Positions 8,660 through 15,990 of a stretch of DNA of 26,522 nucleotides are shown here, piece by piece. The stretch is taken from NCBI GenBank assembly GCA_937910785.1, contig CALDLG010000089.1, forward strand, positions 1 through 26,522, in the 5' to 3' direction. Every line of letters starts with the position of its first letter. Position 1 is the first letter of the stretch. The position numbers and the translations under genes are program-made. The DNA comes from an uncultured Lachnospiraceae bacterium. GTDB lineage: Bacteria > Bacillota > Clostridia > Lachnospirales > Lachnospiraceae. Below the pieces are notes generated by a model that made no database searches, was not told the DNA's origin, and saw only the letters and a program-made list of their open reading frames with translations.

Positions 8660-10473
8660 ATGAAAACCCGACATCGCAAAAGCATGCTTCTGACTCTGTT
8701 TATTCCCTATACCGCACTGTTTCTGCTCCTTTTCACCATGATCATTTCTTACTTTGTTGTCAGCGAAAGCAAAAATATCCGGGAAACTTCCCTGCGTTCC
8801 ATCGAAAACAGCCTGATCAATCTTTCCAATCATATCGACTTAACCGTGGAAACGCTGGATACCGTGTCCCAGAATATCATTTATTCCAATCTGGTAAAAG
8901 AACACTTTGCTTCTTATATCAATTATGCTTCCCCCGACAGTCTGCAAAATGCATCGAACAAATACAACAATGTGCAGAACAGTACGATCTGCTGGTGGCA
9001 ATGATCGGACCCAACTCTCCGGCCGATCAGATCTATCTCTACGGTCTGAATTACGGTTCCTTCGGTACGGGGCTGGATAATACCACATCCAATGCCAGCG
9101 TTACGCTCAAGGAATGGTACGAACCCGCACTGGCGGCAAAGGGCGATAAATATCTGTTTCAGGATTCCGACGAACGCCTGAAAAAATACTATTCCTACGA
9201 AGAAGGCCAGCATTTTCTGACATTATGCCGCGTTTATTACAACTCTTTCAATACCCCGCAGGGGATTGTGGAGGTCAAGAAATCCATGTCTTCTCTGGCA
9301 CAGCTCATACAGTCTTTTCATTCCTACGGAGAAGAATTCTATATTTTTGACGCGGACGGCAGACTTGTCTATCCCTTTTCCGAGGCCCCCGGCGCTCCGG
9401 ATTATTTTAACCGGATCTCGGACACCGGCACCCCTTTTACCCGGAGAGAAAACTGTAATATGAAAAAAGCCGGCAGTACCTCCCTTCTCTACTATACCTC
9501 TCCATACAGCGGATTCACGACTGTTGCCGCCATTGAAAGACGACATTTGCTTTCTCCTCTGTACAAATATATTTTTACAAACGTGATACACCTGATTTTC
9601 ACCTGCGCTTCCGTTATCATCGTATCCTGGTTTATTTCCAAAAGAATCGGCACGCCGCTTAATCAGATGTATTCACAGATCCATTCCTTCCAGATCAATG
9701 ACGATACCCTCACGGATATCAATCTGAAAGAGGTCGATACCGGTATCACAGAGCTCCACACACTATATGACGCCCTGATCAAAATGCAGACACACGCCCG
9801 CCTTGCCATGCAGCGTGAGCTTCAATTACAGAATAAGGAAATGCAGGCGCGCATGCTGGCCCTGCAGGCACAGATGAATCCGCATTTTCTCTATAATTCT
9901 CTGGCCACGATTCAAGCCATGGCCGATGAAGGGATGAATGATAAAATCGAGCTGATGTGCCAGAATATTTCCAGTATCCTGCGCTACATTTCTTCCGACA
10001 AAGATCAGCTGATTTCTCTGAAATATGAAATCATACATACCATCAATTATCTGGAATGCATGAAAATCCGATATAACAATCAGCTTTTTTACTCTGTGGA
10101 AATACCGGATTCTCTGTACCGGTATAAGATCCCCAAATTATGCCTGCAGTTAATCGTGGAAAACGCGATTAAATTCACGACCGGCATAAAAGCGCCCTGG
10201 TATATTTCCATTACCGGTGTTTTGACAGATACTTACTGGGAAATCAGTATAAAAGATAACGGTCCGGGATTCAGCGAAGAAGAATTAAAGGATCTGTATC
10301 AGAAATTTGCAGAAATTGATCAGACAGAAGTCCTGCCCAATCTGGAGATCAACGGAATGGGATTAATGAACATCTATATACGTTTCAAGCTGATTTTTCA
10401 TGGAAAATACATTTTCCGTCTGGAAAACCGCACACCAAACGGCGCCCGGATTACGATCGGCGGCTATATCTGA
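8660..10473 (+). pseudogene. YesM-type sensor histidine kinase, interrupted by a one-base frameshift
   Basis: This is a membrane sensor kinase of the YesM/LytS type. A first membrane segment lies at about residues 10-35, then an extracellular domain, a second membrane segment (YIFTNVIHLIFTCASVIIVS), a HAMP-like linker and a coiled coil. The phospho-acceptor His is in QAQMNPHFLYNSL, the N box in QLIVENAIKF, and the G boxes in KDNGPGF and NGMGLMNIY. The frame open from 8660 stops at 9004, while the continuation is open in another frame through the GTG at 8995 to 10473. Adding one base near 8977 (CAGAACAG to CAGGAACAG) would restore VQEQYDLLVAMIGP and give a 604-residue protein of normal length, so a single-base loss is the simplest explanation. 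It may be a real mutation or a sequencing error. The first start has AAAGGAG upstream. Confidence 0.88.
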
Positions 10474-11207
10474 TTTCGATATTGGGACGGGCTGATTCCC
10501 GCCACGCTCTTAAAGGTCTTACTGAAATGAAACGGATCTCCGAAACCGGTCTGGCTGCTGATCATGGAAACCGGCATATCCGTATTTTTTAACAGCTGCT
10601 TTGCGATAGAAATCCGATACTGCTTTATGTATCTGGACGGTGCGATTCCTTCATATTTCATAAATATTTTGGTCAGATAGGAAGCGGAAAAACCAAATTT
10701 TCCGGCAATAGTGGAAAGATCAATCATTTCCTGATAATTCTGATGAATGTATTCCTTAATCAGGGAAACTATTTCCTCCGCGTTTTTTTCCTTCTCCTGA
10801 AAAGACGCTTCGTTAAAATGCGCAAAAGAGGCCTGCAGATGCCTTTCAATATCGGACAGACACTTCTCAAGCTCTTCTTTATTGACAGGCTTTAAAAGAT
10901 AGTTTTTCACCTGATAAATGAGCGCAGATCTGGCGTATTCAAAATCGTCATACCCGCTTATGATAATGCACTCGATATAGGGATGCTTTTCGGAAATGAG
11001 GCGGGCGAGCTCCAACCCATCCATTTCCGGCATTCTGATATCCGTAAACACCGCATTGATATCGTGCTCTCTGATATACTCTACCGCCTCCATTCCGGTC
11101 GTGCATATGGACACCACCTGAAAAGAGGGATTTATCCGTTCTATGGACTTCGCTATATTCTTTGCAATCAATTCCTCGTCATCGACGACAAGTACCGAAT
11201 ACTTCAT
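10464..11207 (-). CDS. YesN-type response regulator (REC + AraC HTH)
   Basis: This is a 247-aa DNA-binding response regulator. The receiver domain (about residues 3-120) has the acidic pair D9/D10, the phosphorylated Asp at D56 in FTDIRMPEMDG, the switch Ser in ISGYDD and the conserved Lys in LLKPV. The AraC-type double helix-turn-helix occupies about 145-247 (YLTKIFMKYEGIAPSRYIK, then FSKTFKSVAGISPSQYR). The start has AGGGGG eight bases upstream. It should be the partner of the adjacent YesM-type kinase and activate the transporter/GH31 operon. Unusually, it faces the kinase gene tail to tail: the coding ends overlap by 10 bp and no terminator lies between them. Confidence 0.95.
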   Translation of the reverse strand: MKYSVLVVDDEELIAKNIAKSIERINPSFQVVSICTTGMEAVEYIREHDINAVFTDIRMPEMDGLELARLISEKHPYIECIIISGYDDFEYARSALIYQVKNYLLKPVNKEELEKCLSDIERHLQASFAHFNEASFQEKEKNAEEIVSLIKEYIHQNYQEMIDLSTIAGKFGFSASYLTKIFMKYEGIAPSRYIKQYRISIAKQLLKNTDMPVSMISSQTGFGDPFHFSKTFKSVAGISPSQYRNQI

Positions 11208-11315
11208 GCCGCTTCCCCCTCTACCGTCAGTTACCCCTCGTAAAACTTTTCATAGACGCAGGGCCGGACGTTCCTGTAAACCATATTCGCCGCCGGCCGC
11301 TGTTCCTCTGCGTTC

Positions 11316-11324
11316 ATTATACCA
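11316..11324 (-). promoter_or_regulatory. Extended -10 promoter of the response regulator
   Basis: The minus strand reads TGGTATAAT, a perfect -10 hexamer with the TGn extension, about 109 bp upstream of the regulator start. There is no good -35 hexamer; the -35 position falls in a direct repeat instead, as expected for a promoter controlled by a bound protein. Confidence 0.6.
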
Positions 11325-11328
11325 TGTG

Positions 11329-11358
11329 GTTTTCTTCCGTACCAGATCGTTTTCTTCC
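11329..11358 (-). repeat. Direct repeat GGAAGAAAAC, possible operator
   Basis: Two identical 10-bp copies of GGAAGAAAAC (11329-11338 and 11349-11358) are spaced exactly 20 bp apart, about two helical turns. They sit immediately upstream of the extended -10 of the regulator promoter. This arrangement is typical of tandem sites for AraC-family dimers, so autoregulation is plausible but unproven. Confidence 0.55.
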
Positions 11359-11363
11359 ATATC

Positions 11364-11672
11364 AGGGTTCAGGTGGCAAAAGGTGCGCTAAATAAACTGT
11401 AAAGGCAGATTGCACAAAATATTCCTGCCGCTGTCTTGCGCAGGAATATGAGATTTTCTTAATATTCTGTTCAAGACCTGGCAATTTCGGAACATGGAAG
11501 TCCCGAAAAGCCCGATTCGAGCCCGGATGGCGAGTGTCGGGCGGTTGCGTCCGCATATCATAACGTTGGCAGAATATTTAGAAAATCCATTTTCCGAAGT
11601 CAGACGCAAGGGAATATTTTGTGCAATCTGCCAATAAAAATTTTATATCGCACCTTTTGCCACCTGAACCCT
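11364..11672. repeat. 309-bp nested inverted-repeat element (MITE-like or structured RNA)
   Basis: Three nested pairs of arms form one large palindrome. The outer arms at 11364-11387 and 11649-11672 match perfectly over 24 bp. The middle arms at 11404-11425 and 11611-11632 match perfectly over 22 bp. The inner arms at 11452-11469 and 11570-11587 match 17 of 18. The outer and middle pairs are separated by exactly 16 bp on both sides. A local 10-bp hairpin (11419-11428/11440-11449) competes with the middle arm. The centre (11470-11569) can form further hairpins such as TTTCGG/CCGAAA and GCCCGA/TCGGGC. No believable coding frame is present and no clear target-site duplication is visible at the ends. 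It could be a miniature transposable element or a folded RNA. Confidence 0.8.
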
Positions 11673-11678
11673 ATTACA

Positions 11679-11726
11679 GAACAAAATGCCTTCGGCATTA
11701 TGTTCGGAAGAACCTTCGGTTCTTCC
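11679..11726. repeat. Two abutting hairpins with CTTCG loops
   Basis: Hairpin one (11679-11705) pairs GAACA..AATGCC with GGCATT..GTTC, and hairpin two (11706-11726) pairs GGAAGAACC with GGTTCTTCC. They lie head to tail without a spacer, and both loops are built on the same CCTTCGG core. No T-tract follows on either strand. They sit between the palindromic element and the collagen gene terminator and may be a small extragenic repeat or an mRNA 3'-end structure. Confidence 0.6.
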
Positions 11727-11751
11727 ACACTGTGTCGGAATTTCCTATTAT

Positions 11752-11794
11752 AAAAAAGACAGCCCTCACGCTGTCTTTGGCGGAGGGCTGTCTT
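11752..11794 (-). terminator. Rho-independent terminator of the collagen-like gene
   Basis: A perfect 12-bp stem (AAGACAGCCCTC/GAGGGCTGTCTT, at 11783-11794 and 11756-11767) is followed on the minus strand by TTTTTTATAA. It lies about 58 bp past the stop codon of the long collagen-like gene. The loop contains another copy of AAAGACAGC that could pair with the same right arm, giving two alternative stems. Confidence 0.88.
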
Positions 11795-11851
11795 CCGGCT
11801 GCCGGCAATGTGTGAAACCACACAGTTCTTAAATGAATAGGCGAACCATTC

Positions 11852-13642
11852 TCAATTAATGCTCAGGCCGGCGCTTGCATATCCCGCAACCGTATTCACC
11901 AGCGTCAATCCACTTGCTGATGCCGAGAATACCAGCATCAGCCGCGTCCTGGCCGCCACCGGGATATTAAGTCCCGTAAGCGCACCGTTTAACAATGTTC
12001 CAATGGAGATGATTCCCGAAAGTGACGGTGTCAGACTGATCAGCGTCCCTGCAATCGGTGAAAATACATTGTTCGGCGTTACGGACTGATAGATCTGCGC
12101 ATTAACCGTAACCGTAGAACCCACTAAGGAAAGCGCCGCTGTTGTGCTGAAGAATGCGCTGAAAGAAGTGATGATACCGGCGCGTGGAACCTGAAATGCA
12201 AAGTTGGAAAGTGTTCCGCTGGCATTGGTAATATCAATTGTGGCCCCTAACAGGGTAAGCCCCGGTGCACTGCTTCCGAATCCTACAAATGCGGGAAGTC
12301 CTGCGAGACCTCCGGCGACTGTCGTCAGGGATATGGGAACGCCTGACGCAAAGGGAATGATCGCTCCGGTGCCCGCAACACCCGTAGAACCGGTTGCACC
12401 CGTCGCACCGGTTGGGCCTGTCGCTCCCGTCGGGCCTGTCGCTCCGTCAGCTCCTGTGGCTCCCGTGGCTCCGGTTGGACCTGTTGCTCCATCGGCTCCC
12501 GTGGCTCCGGTCGGCCCTGTCGCTCCATCGGCTCCCGTCGCACCTGTGGCTCCGTCAGCTCCTGTGGCCCCGGTCGGCCCTGTCGCTCCGTCAGCTCCTG
12601 TGGCTCCCGTAGCTCCCGTGGCTCCGGTTGGGCCTGTTGCTCCATCAGCTCCCGTGGCTCCGGTCGGCCCTGTCGCTCCGTCAGCTCCCGTGGCTCCGGT
12701 TGGACCTGTTGCTCCATCAGCTCCCGTAGCTCCGGTCGGGCCTGTTGCTCCATCAGCTCCTGTGGCTCCCGTAGCACCGGTTGGGCCTGTCGCTCCATCG
12801 GCTCCTGTGGCTCCGGTTGGGCCTGTCGCTCCATCGGCTCCTGTGGCTCCCGTTGCACCTGTAGCTCCGTCAGCTCCTGTGGCCCCGGTCGGGCCTGTCG
12901 CTCCGTCAGCTCCTGTGGCTCCCGTTGCTCCAGTTGGACCTGTTGCTCCATCGGCTCCCGTAGCACCGGTCGGCCCTGTCACTCCATCGGCTCCGGTCGC
13001 TCCCGTCGGGCCTGTTGCTCCAGTTGCTCCCGTCGGGCCGGCAGGGCCCTCATCCCCCGCACATCCCTTCGGCCCCTGAGGACCAATCGGGCCGGTTACA
13101 CCCTGAATACCCTGCGGACCCGTTACACCCTGCGGACCCATGGAACCGGTGGGTCCTTCCGGACCAGCAGGACCCGGAACTCCCCTTGGTCCCTGTGGCC
13201 CCACATCTCCCTGTGGACCGACCGGACCAACAGGCCCCATCGGACCGGCAGGGCCCTGCGGGCCAACATCTCCCTTAGGTCCTTCACAACCCGGATCACC
13301 TTTCGGTCCGATATCACCGCGGACGCCCTGAACGCCCTGAATTCCCTGCGGGCCTGCGTAGCCTCTTGGCCCCGCACAGCCCCGCGGTCCGGTATTTCCG
13401 GTAGGTCCCACCGGACCGGTATTTCCTCTTGGACCTCTTGGGCCGGGAGCGCCGGGTATTCCCTGCGGTCCCACAGGGCCCTGATCTCCCCTGTCACCTT
13501 TCGGTCCGGGACATCCGGTATCCCCTTTGACTCCCTGCGGTCCCATCGGGCCCTGATCTCCCTTAGGCCCCGCAGGACCGCGATCACAACAGGAAGAATG
13601 ACATGGATTCTGACAGCCATTGCACAAATTATTTTGATTCAT
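11852..13642 (-). CDS. Collagen-like triple-helix protein with BclB-type C-terminal domain
   Basis: This is a 596-aa protein with three parts. A short Cys-rich head (CNGCQNPCHSSCCD, five Cys in the first 19 residues) could form disulfide links. Collagen Gly-X-Y repeats run from about residue 21 to 420: to about 200 they are varied and charged (GPKGD, GPRG), and from about 200 to 420 they are almost purely GATGPTGATGAD. The C-terminal domain (about 424-596, starting GTGAIIPFASG) is hydrophobic and resembles the BclB C-terminal region found on exosporium or surface collagens. There is no Sec signal peptide, which is usual for spore-coat type collagens. The many Thr in Y positions are likely O-glycosylation sites, and a glycosyltransferase gene lies directly upstream. 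The ATG at 13642 has AAAGGATG in front. A spore or cell-surface location is inferred. Confidence 0.92.
   Translation of the reverse strand: MNQNNLCNGCQNPCHSSCCDRGPAGPKGDQGPMGPQGVKGDTGCPGPKGDRGDQGPVGPQGIPGAPGPRGPRGNTGPVGPTGNTGPRGCAGPRGYAGPQGIQGVQGVRGDIGPKGDPGCEGPKGDVGPQGPAGPMGPVGPVGPQGDVGPQGPRGVPGPAGPEGPTGSMGPQGVTGPQGIQGVTGPIGPQGPKGCAGDEGPAGPTGATGATGPTGATGADGVTGPTGATGADGATGPTGATGATGADGATGPTGATGADGATGATGATGADGATGPTGATGADGATGPTGATGATGADGATGPTGATGADGATGPTGATGADGATGPTGATGADGATGPTGATGATGATGADGATGPTGATGADGATGATGADGATGPTGATGADGATGPTGATGATGADGATGPTGATGPTGATGATGSTGVAGTGAIIPFASGVPISLTTVAGGLAGLPAFVGFGSSAPGLTLLGATIDITNASGTLSNFAFQVPRAGIITSFSAFFSTTAALSLVGSTVTVNAQIYQSVTPNNVFSPIAGTLISLTPSLSGIISIGTLLNGALTGLNIPVAARTRLMLVFSASASGLTLVNTVAGYASAGLSIN
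12380..13040 (-). repeat. Thr-rich collagen tandem repeats (9-bp triplet-of-codons units)
   Basis: The DNA is built of 9-bp steps coding GAT, GPT or GAD triplets, arranged in higher-order units of 18, 27 and 36 bp such as GPTGATGAD. Codon choice varies between copies (Gly and Ala wobble positions differ), so the array is not freshly amplified. Because of the repetition, several other frames stay open across it, but these are by-products. The region is a likely site of length differences between strains and of assembly error. Confidence 0.85.
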
Positions 13643-13758
13643 TCATAATTCATCCTTTCCAAAGTATTGTTCAAAGACGCTCAAAAAGCACCTTTTTCTA
13701 CAAATAATTTATGCGGCGCTGAAATAAATGCTACTTTTTGTCGAAAAAAGCAAAACAA

Positions 13759-14826
13759 CTACAAACTGTCAAAATATTTTTGATTATACAGATAAGCCTG
13801 TGAATAAGGTTTACAGGCTCCGGCTCTTTCATTATATTCTTTTGCCTTTTGCCGGTCCCCTGATCTGTCATAGCATACGCACAGCTGCATAAGAGGAATA
13901 TAATCATGACAGTCCGGCTGCATAAATCCTCCGGAATATTCATTTTCAGGCGCATGTAACGCAGTTTCATACCAGTAAATGGCATTTTGAAAGTTTCCAT
14001 GCTCCAGAAAATATTTACCGATTTCACAACACAGCTCGGCTCTTGGCAGATCAAAGCTCATGCTTCGTAATAAAGAGAGCAGCGCGGATTGCTCCTGTCC
14101 CATCCTGTTATAGCAGTCAGCACAGACAGAACATGCTTCTATTTTATTTTCAACCCATCCCTCCTCTGCGTTCAAAAACTGTTCTAACACGGAAACAGCC
14201 TCTTCGTATTGTCTGTGATAATATAATTCCCGTCCATAATAATATTGCTGCCGCGGCTCCAGAATTTTTCCGTCCGCAATCATCTTCCGATATATTTTCA
14301 GATTTCGGTCAGGATCACCGGCACCCTTCTTTTTATGGCTGATTGCAATATCAGAATATATGATTCTGCCACTGGTCTGGATAACTTCATGAACTGCTCC
14401 GACCCAATGATACCGTTCGCAGTTTCTGATCCATCTTTCCCTGAAATAAGTAAAAGAAGGTTTCCCGGCTTCATCAAAAGATGTGTTATATTTCATCATC
14501 ACAATATCCGTATCCGGCGACAGAGACTGCTTTAACCGCAGAAATTTTTCCTTTTCCGCCTCTTCCAGAATATCATCGGCATCCATCCACATACAATAAT
14601 CCATGGACGCTCTGGAAAAAGAATAGTTTCTGGCATCCGAAAAGTCATCCTTCCATGGATACGAATAGACCTTTGATGTATAATTGGACGCTATTTCTAC
14701 CGTCCGGTCAGTCGAACCGGTATCTACAATGATCATTTCCTCCACCAGTCCTGCTATACTGTCAAGGCATCTTTTTATATGCATTTCTTCATTTTTAACG
14801 ATCATACAAAGACTTATTGTGGCCAT
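13759..14826 (-). CDS. Family 2 glycosyltransferase with C-terminal TPR-like region
   Basis: This is a GT-A fold family 2 glycosyltransferase of 355 aa. It shows the N-terminal pattern ISLCMIVKNEE, the nucleotide-binding motif VDTGSTDRT (about 35-43) and the metal-binding D-x-D in MDADD (82-85). HWVGAVHEV around residue 135 is typical of the SunS-like branch that glycosylates peptides. From about residue 170 the protein is helical with TPR-like repeats (YEEAVSVLEQFL, GNFQNAIYWYETAL, GDRQKAKEYNERA), as in protein O-glycosyltransferases. The ATG at 14826 has AGGAGAG eight bases upstream; the frame extends to 14868 but without a ribosome site. Position between two collagen-like genes suggests that it adds sugars to their Thr/Ser residues. 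The sugar donor is unknown. Confidence 0.92.
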   Translation of the reverse strand: MATISLCMIVKNEEMHIKRCLDSIAGLVEEMIIVDTGSTDRTVEIASNYTSKVYSYPWKDDFSDARNYSFSRASMDYCMWMDADDILEEAEKEKFLRLKQSLSPDTDIVMMKYNTSFDEAGKPSFTYFRERWIRNCERYHWVGAVHEVIQTSGRIIYSDIAISHKKKGAGDPDRNLKIYRKMIADGKILEPRQQYYYGRELYYHRQYEEAVSVLEQFLNAEEGWVENKIEACSVCADCYNRMGQEQSALLSLLRSMSFDLPRAELCCEIGKYFLEHGNFQNAIYWYETALHAPENEYSGGFMQPDCHDYIPLMQLCVCYDRSGDRQKAKEYNERAGACKPYSQAYLYNQKYFDSL

Positions 14827-14884
14827 TTGATCTTCTCTCCTTTCTTTTCCGGGCCTTTGATTCCGCAAAGCGGAATTTCAAATT

Positions 14885-15793
14885 CTAAGGTCCGTACATT
14901 TTTTCTATCGTTATATTCATATTGATTCTGGAGGTGTCTGCCGATGAATGCCACGCAAAAAACAGCATGGAACCGGTCGGTATCTCAACAATAAAATATC
15001 TCGATACTGCCAGCACTTCCTTTCGCTTCGCCGCCTCCGCATACGCGGAATACAGGTTCTGCCTGCAATCATTAAAAACCGGTGTAAGCTTGATAAAACC
15101 ATGTCCTTTCATCACCGTACAAATATAATAGCTGACTGCATAGTACCCCGGCGTCAGCGCTATGGAACACTCACTGCAAAGAACAATATTCCGGGTTATA
15201 TCCGGTATCTCTATTTTGAGCGGAAGACTGGCGCGCTCCGGCACAATCAGCTCCCGCCCCGAAAAAGTTGCAAATATATTGTTTTGCGGATAGCCCGGAG
15301 GTCCCGCAGGGCCACGCGCACCGACTTCTCCCTTCGGTCCCATCGGGCCGGTAGCCCCCTGCGGTCCCTGGGGGCCAGTAACTCCCTGCGGACCGGTTTC
15401 CCCACGTTCACCGGGACATCCCGGCGGACCGGGCTCTCCCCTCGGTCCCATTGGGCCCGGTTCCCCGCATTCCACATGACATCCGGACAAGCAGGAATCT
15501 TCTCCCAGCCCCATCGGCCCTGCTTCCTCACATTCCGAACAGCAGCCGGACGAAATGGAATCACCTCCCGGCCCCATCGGCCCTGCTTCCTCACATTCCG
15601 AACAACAGCCGGACGAAACGGAATCACCTCCCGGTCCCATCGGCTCCGGTTCCCCGCATTCCGCAGAAGAATCATAACCGCCGGCAAAATTCCGGGAAGA
15701 CGGAACCGTATTTTGCTGACAACATCTGTTGGGCGCTCTCATTCCGAACAGATTCGGCGGGTTAAACATCCAGTTCATATTAAAATTATTCAA
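14885..15793 (-). CDS. Short collagen-like protein with Cys-rich repeats and C-terminal globular domain
   Basis: This is a 302-aa protein with no signal peptide. After an N-terminus containing CCQQN comes a 21-residue repeat with GCCSEC clusters (about residues 45-115). Next is a short regular collagen stretch (GPMGPRGEPGPPG to GARGPAGPPGYP), then a C-terminal domain of about 130 residues (from FSGRELIVPERASL to NITIEKMYGP). That domain is probably a beta-sandwich of the C1q/TNF-like kind that trimerises BclA-type collagens; this is suggested by its layout and not proven. The start is TTG at 15793: GAGGTG lies eight bases in front of it, while the first ATG (15778) is too far from any ribosome site. 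A good sigma-A promoter precedes it. It is followed after 58 bp by the glycosyltransferase gene, probably in one transcript. Confidence 0.88.
   Translation of the reverse strand: MNNFNMNWMFNPPNLFGMRAPNRCCQQNTVPSSRNFAGGYDSSAECGEPEPMGPGGDSVSSGCCSECEEAGPMGPGGDSISSGCCSECEEAGPMGLGEDSCLSGCHVECGEPGPMGPRGEPGPPGCPGERGETGPQGVTGPQGPQGATGPMGPKGEVGARGPAGPPGYPQNNIFATFSGRELIVPERASLPLKIEIPDITRNIVLCSECSIALTPGYYAVSYYICTVMKGHGFIKLTPVFNDCRQNLYSAYAEAAKRKEVLAVSRYFIVEIPTGSMLFFAWHSSADTSRINMNITIEKMYGP
15440..15672 (-). repeat. 63-bp tandem repeat coding a Cys-rich collagen-register unit
   Basis: The motif CCATCGG (CCATTGG in the lowest copy) recurs at 15448, 15511, 15574 and 15637, exactly 63 bp apart. Each unit codes 21 residues, i.e. 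seven Gly-X-Y triplets, beginning GPMGPGGDS and ending GCCSECEEA. The middle two copies are almost identical in DNA, a sign of recent duplication; the outer ones are diverged. The multiple of three triplets keeps the collagen register. Confidence 0.88.
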
Positions 15794-15848
15794 TGAAAAT
15801 CACCTCAGTTATATTTGATATGAAGCTCTGACCTGTTTATCATATTAA

Positions 15849-15877
15849 ATTATATGCATGGAAATAAATTTGGTAAA
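15849..15877 (-). promoter_or_regulatory. Sigma-A-type promoter of the collagen/glycosyltransferase operon
   Basis: On the minus strand TTTACC (15872-15877), a 17-bp spacer and a perfect TATAAT (15849-15854) lie about 56 bp upstream of the TTG start of the short collagen gene. This would suggest vegetative expression, though overlapping sporulation promoters cannot be excluded. Confidence 0.65.
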
Positions 15878-15990
15878 TCGCTCGAAATACTGCAGATTTT
15901 GCAAAAAGGGCATATCTTTTTCTCTCAGGCTGCCGCCCGGCCCCAATCGTACGTTTTGTCCGCGGCTGCCATTTTACGTCCGGACAACAT

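Noticed and set aside
8960..9004. Programmed -1 ribosomal frameshift in the sensor kinase
   Set aside because: No slippery heptamer of the X-XXY-YYZ type is present near the junction and no obvious downstream pseudoknot is seen; this gene family does not use frameshifting.
11500..11560. TTCGAGCCCGG in the centre of the palindromic element as a possible tRNA T-arm
   Set aside because: The flanking bases do not form a T-stem of five pairs around the loop, and no acceptor, D or anticodon arms can be placed.
11362..11821. Small open frames within and next to the palindromic element
   Set aside because: They follow the inverted-repeat arms on both strands, have no convincing ribosome sites and no recognisable protein features; the DNA structure explains the region better.
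12380..13040. Regularly spaced repeats that could suggest a CRISPR array
   Set aside because: The repeats are contiguous 9-bp steps without unique spacers, fully in frame with a collagen-like protein, and no cas gene is near.
12204..13079. Long plus-strand open frame rich in Ala-Pro-Val repeats, opposite the collagen gene
   Set aside because: It is the reverse complement of Gly-Ala-Thr/Gly-Pro-Thr codons. The repetitive G+C-rich DNA keeps several frames open at once; there is no ribosome site and the collagen reading has a complete domain structure.
13675..13700. AAAAAGGTGCTTTTT hairpin as terminator of the glycosyltransferase gene
   Set aside because: The stem is six mostly A-T pairs with no T-tract beyond its own arm; too weak to call.
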